In this document: one piece after another, positions 61,246 to 64,000 of the stretch
How the letters are laid out: each line of letters begins with the position of its first letter
Position numbering within the stretch: position 1 is the stretch's first letter
Assembly: GCF_038066715.1 (NCBI RefSeq)
Contig: NZ_JBBUKT010000001.1
Location: 434,001 to 498,000 of the forward strand
Direction: 5' to 3'
DNA length: 64,000 nt
From: Luteolibacter sp. Y139
GTDB lineage: Bacteria; Verrucomicrobiota; Verrucomicrobiia; Verrucomicrobiales; Akkermansiaceae
The notes under the pieces: generated by a model
What the model was told of the DNA's origin: nothing
Databases searched by the model: none
What the model saw: the letters and a program-made list of their open reading frames with translations, nothing else
Position numbers and translations under genes: made by a program

Positions 61246-61321
61246 GCGGGAGCGACGGGGCGGGCGCATCGTCCGCCGGTAGTGCCGCCTTCCTCAAGGC
61301 CAATTCCCGCCCCGCGGGGAA

Positions 61322-62731
61322 TTACTTCGCTCCCTTGCCGAGCAACACGGCCGGAATCGTCTTCAGCAGGATCTTGAAATCCAGCCACAGCGACCAGTTG
61401 TCGATGTACTGAAGGTCCATTTCCACCCACTGCTCGAAGCTCGTGATCTTGTTCCGCCCGCCAGCCTGCCACTCGCAGGTGATGCCCGGCTTCACGCTCA
61501 GCCGGCGACGATGGGCCAGTTCCGAGAAGGCGGCCACCTCATAGAGCGGCAGCGGCCGCGGACCCACCAGGCTCATGTCGCCGGTCAGCACGTTGAGCAG
61601 CTGCGGCAGCTCGTCGATGCTCAGCTTCCGCAACCAGCCACCGAACGCGAAAATGCGCGGATCGCGGTCCAGCTTGAAAACCGGCCCGTCCATCTGGTTG
61701 CCATGCTCGGCCTTGATCTTCTCCAGCAGCGCCTCGGCATCCGGCACCATGGTACGGAATTTCCACATCCGGAAGGGCTTGCCGTAATGGCCCGCACGCT
61801 TCTGGCAGAAAAGGATCGGCGCTCCCGGGCTTGTCAGCCGGATCCCAATCGCCGCGATCAGCCACAGCGGCGAACTGCAAATGATCAGGAACAAGGCACC
61901 CAACCGGTCGAAGGCCTCCTTCGTCAACAGCTCCCAGCTCAGCTCCGGCGTCGAGCGCAGGACCAGCATCGGCTTGTTCCCGATCGAGTCGAAAACCGGC
62001 CGCGCGATCTGGGTGCGGATGAAGGACGCCGCGATCCATGCCTCCACGCCCTGCAGCTCGCAGGCCTCGACGGCTTGCGCCACCTTGTCGAAGGCCGTCC
62101 GCCGCGTCGCGAAAATCACCCGCTCCACGGTTTCCACCTTCAAAAGCTCATACAGATCCTCCACCGGCCGGGTGGAAAGATCGAAGCGCTCCACGATGTT
62201 CCAGCCACCGGTCGCTTCGGGGTCGAGTTCCTGGATCAGCTCGTCCAGATCCTCAACCGATCCCGCCAGCACCACCCGCTCGCGGCGGCCTTCGTCACGC
62301 TCCAGAATGACCATTCGCCTCCGCGTCACCCGGTCACGCAGCAGCAGCAGGAAACCCACGATCGGCGCGCCAATGCCCAAGATCAGGCGGCTCGCATCTT
62401 GCAGGCGGGAGAAAACCGAAATCAAACCCAGCACCAGCCCCATGATCGCCAGCGCCTTCGCGATCTGCTGGATCGCCTTGTGCCGGGATTTCCGCCGGAC
62501 GTGCTCATAGAAACCGAAATGCTCCAGCACCAGCGGCGTGAACGGCACCGCGATGTAGAGCACCCAGCTCATGTCCGCCAGCATCGAACGCCCCCCCATC
62601 GGCTCCATCCCCACCAACCCGCGAATCGGATCGCGGAGGACCGATGCAATCCAGAACCCCAGCCAGACAAACGCAGCATCCAAGAGCTGCAGCGCTTGGA
62701 CCGAGAAGGCCTGTTTGCGTCCGGTGGACAT
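61322..62731 (-). CDS. Polyprenyl-phosphate sugar-phosphotransferase (exopolysaccharide initiation)
   Basis: 469 residues from ATG 62731. Four to five N-terminal TM helices, a Rossmann-like middle part, then the C-terminal transferase: LFLIICSSPLWLIAAIGIRLTSPGAPILFCQKRAGHYGKPFRMWKFRTMVPDAE, LRKLSIDELPQLLNVLTGDMSLVGPRPLP and SVKPGITCEWQAGGRN. This is the WcaJ/WbaP-type enzyme that loads the first sugar phosphate on undecaprenyl phosphate. Located 76 bases upstream of prs on the same strand. Confidence 0.91.
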   Translation of the reverse strand: MSTGRKQAFSVQALQLLDAAFVWLGFWIASVLRDPIRGLVGMEPMGGRSMLADMSWVLYIAVPFTPLVLEHFGFYEHVRRKSRHKAIQQIAKALAIMGLVLGLISVFSRLQDASRLILGIGAPIVGFLLLLRDRVTRRRMVILERDEGRRERVVLAGSVEDLDELIQELDPEATGGWNIVERFDLSTRPVEDLYELLKVETVERVIFATRRTAFDKVAQAVEACELQGVEAWIAASFIRTQIARPVFDSIGNKPMLVLRSTPELSWELLTKEAFDRLGALFLIICSSPLWLIAAIGIRLTSPGAPILFCQKRAGHYGKPFRMWKFRTMVPDAEALLEKIKAEHGNQMDGPVFKLDRDPRIFAFGGWLRKLSIDELPQLLNVLTGDMSLVGPRPLPLYEVAAFSELAHRRRLSVKPGITCEWQAGGRNKITSFEQWVEMDLQYIDNWSLWLDFKILLKTIPAVLLGKGAK

Positions 62732-62958
62732 CGGCAATATGAGGAGAGGCGTGGGCGACTTCGGGCAGTCGCGCAGAGCTTGGCCGGACCAGCATTCCAA
62801 GGCAATCACGTAAACACGGCATCCCCCGCGACAGCTTCGTCACCCGCGCAGGCCATGCGGGAAAACACGCATGGCCGTGTCCCAGCCCCCGCTCACCCCA
62901 GCACGATTCTAGGGATTGCCATGCCGCCTTTCACCCCTACAGTCCCGCCCTCCAAATC

Positions 62959-63960
62959 ATGAGCGAACCCAAGCACGTCGCTATCGTAGGCGCCACCGGA
63001 GCGGTCGGCGAGGAAATGCTACTCTGTCTCGAACAGCGGAATTTCCCCGTCGGTAAACTGACCTTGCTGGCCTCAGCCCGCTCGGCCGGCAAACGCATCC
63101 CGTTCCGCGGCGAAGACATCATCGTGCAGGAACTCACCCACGACAGCTTCGCCGGCGTGGACATCGCGCTGTTCTCGGCCGGCGGCGGCATCTCGAAGGA
63201 ATTCGGCCCCTCCGCCGCAGCTGCCGGTGCCGTCGTGATCGACAACTCGTCCGCCTTCCGCATGGACGAGGGCGTCCCGCTCGTGGTGCCGGAGATCAAT
63301 CCGGCCGCCGCGAAGGATCACCCGAAGGGCATCATCGCGAACCCGAACTGCACCACCATCATCTCGCTGATGGCGCTCGCGCCGCTGCACGAGAAGTTCG
63401 GCCTCAAGTCGATCATCGCCTCGTCCTACCAAGCCGTCTCCGGCTCGGGCGCGCAGGGCATCATCGAGCTGGAAGAGCAGGTCAAGGCGATCGCCACCGG
63501 CCAGCCCTTCGAGCCCAAGGTCTACCCCCGCCAGATCGCCTTCAATGTGATCCCGCAGGTCGATTCCTTCACCGACAACGGCTACACCAAGGAAGAGCTC
63601 AAGATGCTCAACGAAGGCCGCAAGATCCTCGGCCACGATGACCTCAAGGTCTCCTGCACCTGCGTCCGCGTCCCGGTCTATCGCTCGCACTCGGTCTCGA
63701 TCACCGCAGTCTTCGAAAAGCCCGTCGACGTCGAATCCGCCCGTGCCGCCTACGAAGGCAAGCCCGGCGTCCAACTCGTCGATGATCCGGAAAACAAGGT
63801 CTTCCCGGTGCCACTCGACACCACCGGCAAGGACGACTGCCTCGTCGGCCGCATCCGCAAGAACCTCGTCCTCGACAACGCCCTCGACCTCTGGGTCGTC
63901 GGCGACCAGGTCCGCAAGGGTGCCGCGCTCAACGCCGTCCAGATCGCCGAAATTCTCTGA
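62959..63960 (+). CDS. asd: Aspartate-semialdehyde dehydrogenase
   Basis: 333 residues. N-terminal HVAIVGATGAVGEEML (NADP fold), NSSAFRMDEGVPLVVPEINP, catalytic Cys131 in ANPNCTTIISLMAL, SSYQAVSGSG and the later His in RVPVYRSHS. Asd makes aspartate semialdehyde for Lys, Met, Thr and diaminopimelate. Divergent from the sugar-transferase gene. Confidence 0.95.
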   Translation: MSEPKHVAIVGATGAVGEEMLLCLEQRNFPVGKLTLLASARSAGKRIPFRGEDIIVQELTHDSFAGVDIALFSAGGGISKEFGPSAAAAGAVVIDNSSAFRMDEGVPLVVPEINPAAAKDHPKGIIANPNCTTIISLMALAPLHEKFGLKSIIASSYQAVSGSGAQGIIELEEQVKAIATGQPFEPKVYPRQIAFNVIPQVDSFTDNGYTKEELKMLNEGRKILGHDDLKVSCTCVRVPVYRSHSVSITAVFEKPVDVESARAAYEGKPGVQLVDDPENKVFPVPLDTTGKDDCLVGRIRKNLVLDNALDLWVVGDQVRKGAALNAVQIAEIL

Positions 63961-63969
63961 TCATAGAGA

Positions 63970-63992
63970 CCCCGCCAAGACGCCAAGTTCAC
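63970..63992. repeat. Dispersed GCCAAG-type short repeat, copy 2
   Basis: CCCGCCAAGACGCCAAGTTC, directly after asd, shares the 15-mer CGCCAAGACGCCAAG with the reverse complement of 2400-2429. The element continues toward the window edge. Confidence 0.55.
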
Positions 63993-64000
63993 CGAGGAAG

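Noticed and set aside
1..64000. CRISPR arrays, insertion sequences, prophage
   Set aside because: No regularly spaced direct repeats, transposase, integrase or phage structural genes were found on either strand.

Overview
The window is 64 kb of GC-rich chromosomal DNA, densely coded on both strands, with no rRNA, tRNA, insertion sequence, prophage or CRISPR array that I can recognise. It most likely comes from a member of the Verrucomicrobiota, probably a Luteolibacter-like Verrucomicrobiaceae. Reasons: several very large secreted proteins that share a calcium-loop plus C-terminal sandwich tail, ECF sigma factors with long membrane-anchored C-terminal extensions, many weakly conserved membrane proteins, and start sites that rarely show a Shine-Dalgarno sequence. 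The taxonomic call is inference from gene style, not from a marker-gene alignment.

Layout. 1-4.7 kb: end of dxs, three small or unknown genes, priA. 4.8-9.6 kb: secreted PI-PLC/ricin protein, a Pro/Ala/Lys-rich TPR protein, a secreted SGNH hydrolase. 9.6-12.3 kb: creB, a small membrane gene and creC, with a perfect CreB-type direct repeat (TTCAC-N6-TTCAC) upstream of creB. 12.4-15.2 kb: membrane protein, SIMPL-domain protein, sulfatase. 15.2-24.5 kb (minus strand): a tightly coupled MoxR / DUF58 / VWA / VWA / TPR operon ending in a 1299-residue membrane-anchored protein. 24.7-27.5 kb: membrane protein, then an ECF sigma factor operon with two coupled membrane proteins. 27.5-30.5 kb: folP, and a sugar isomerase plus Gfo/Idh/MocA oxidoreductase pair. 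30.6-35 kb: accessory region with an orphan SUKH-3 immunity protein, a SnoaL-like/TetR operon whose promoter spacer is a 22-bp operator palindrome, and a helicase-nuclease gene broken by a one-base frameshift in a G5 run. 35-38.2 kb: Tat-exported superoxide dismutase, a 554-residue ECF sigma factor with a transmembrane C-terminal extension, queD. 38.3-43 kb: envelope genes (GT2 glycosyltransferase, methyltransferase, polysaccharide deacetylase, LpxL-type acyltransferase) and nagA. 43-50.6 kb: lipoprotein, CHAD protein, large exported protein of unknown function, OmpH/Skp, xylulokinase, YcxB-like protein, RelE/ParE toxin-antitoxin pair, patatin. 50.6-52 kb: IscA-type carrier, HscB-like J-protein, rpmB. 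52-58 kb: a 1997-residue secreted protein with a C-type lectin fold, LamG and a seven-blade RCC1 propeller. 58-64 kb: panD, a wHTH-like protein, an isolated nuoA, prs, a polyprenyl-phosphate sugar transferase, asd.

The parts that look most worth testing are: (i) a DNA word, YCTAACAR, that recurs about 26 times in three different codon phases and forces rare codons; (ii) the frameshifted helicase-nuclease; (iii) the cre-tag upstream of creB; (iv) the TetR promoter/operator; (v) the MoxR-VWA operon with its giant terminal protein; and (vi) the two ECF sigma arrangements.
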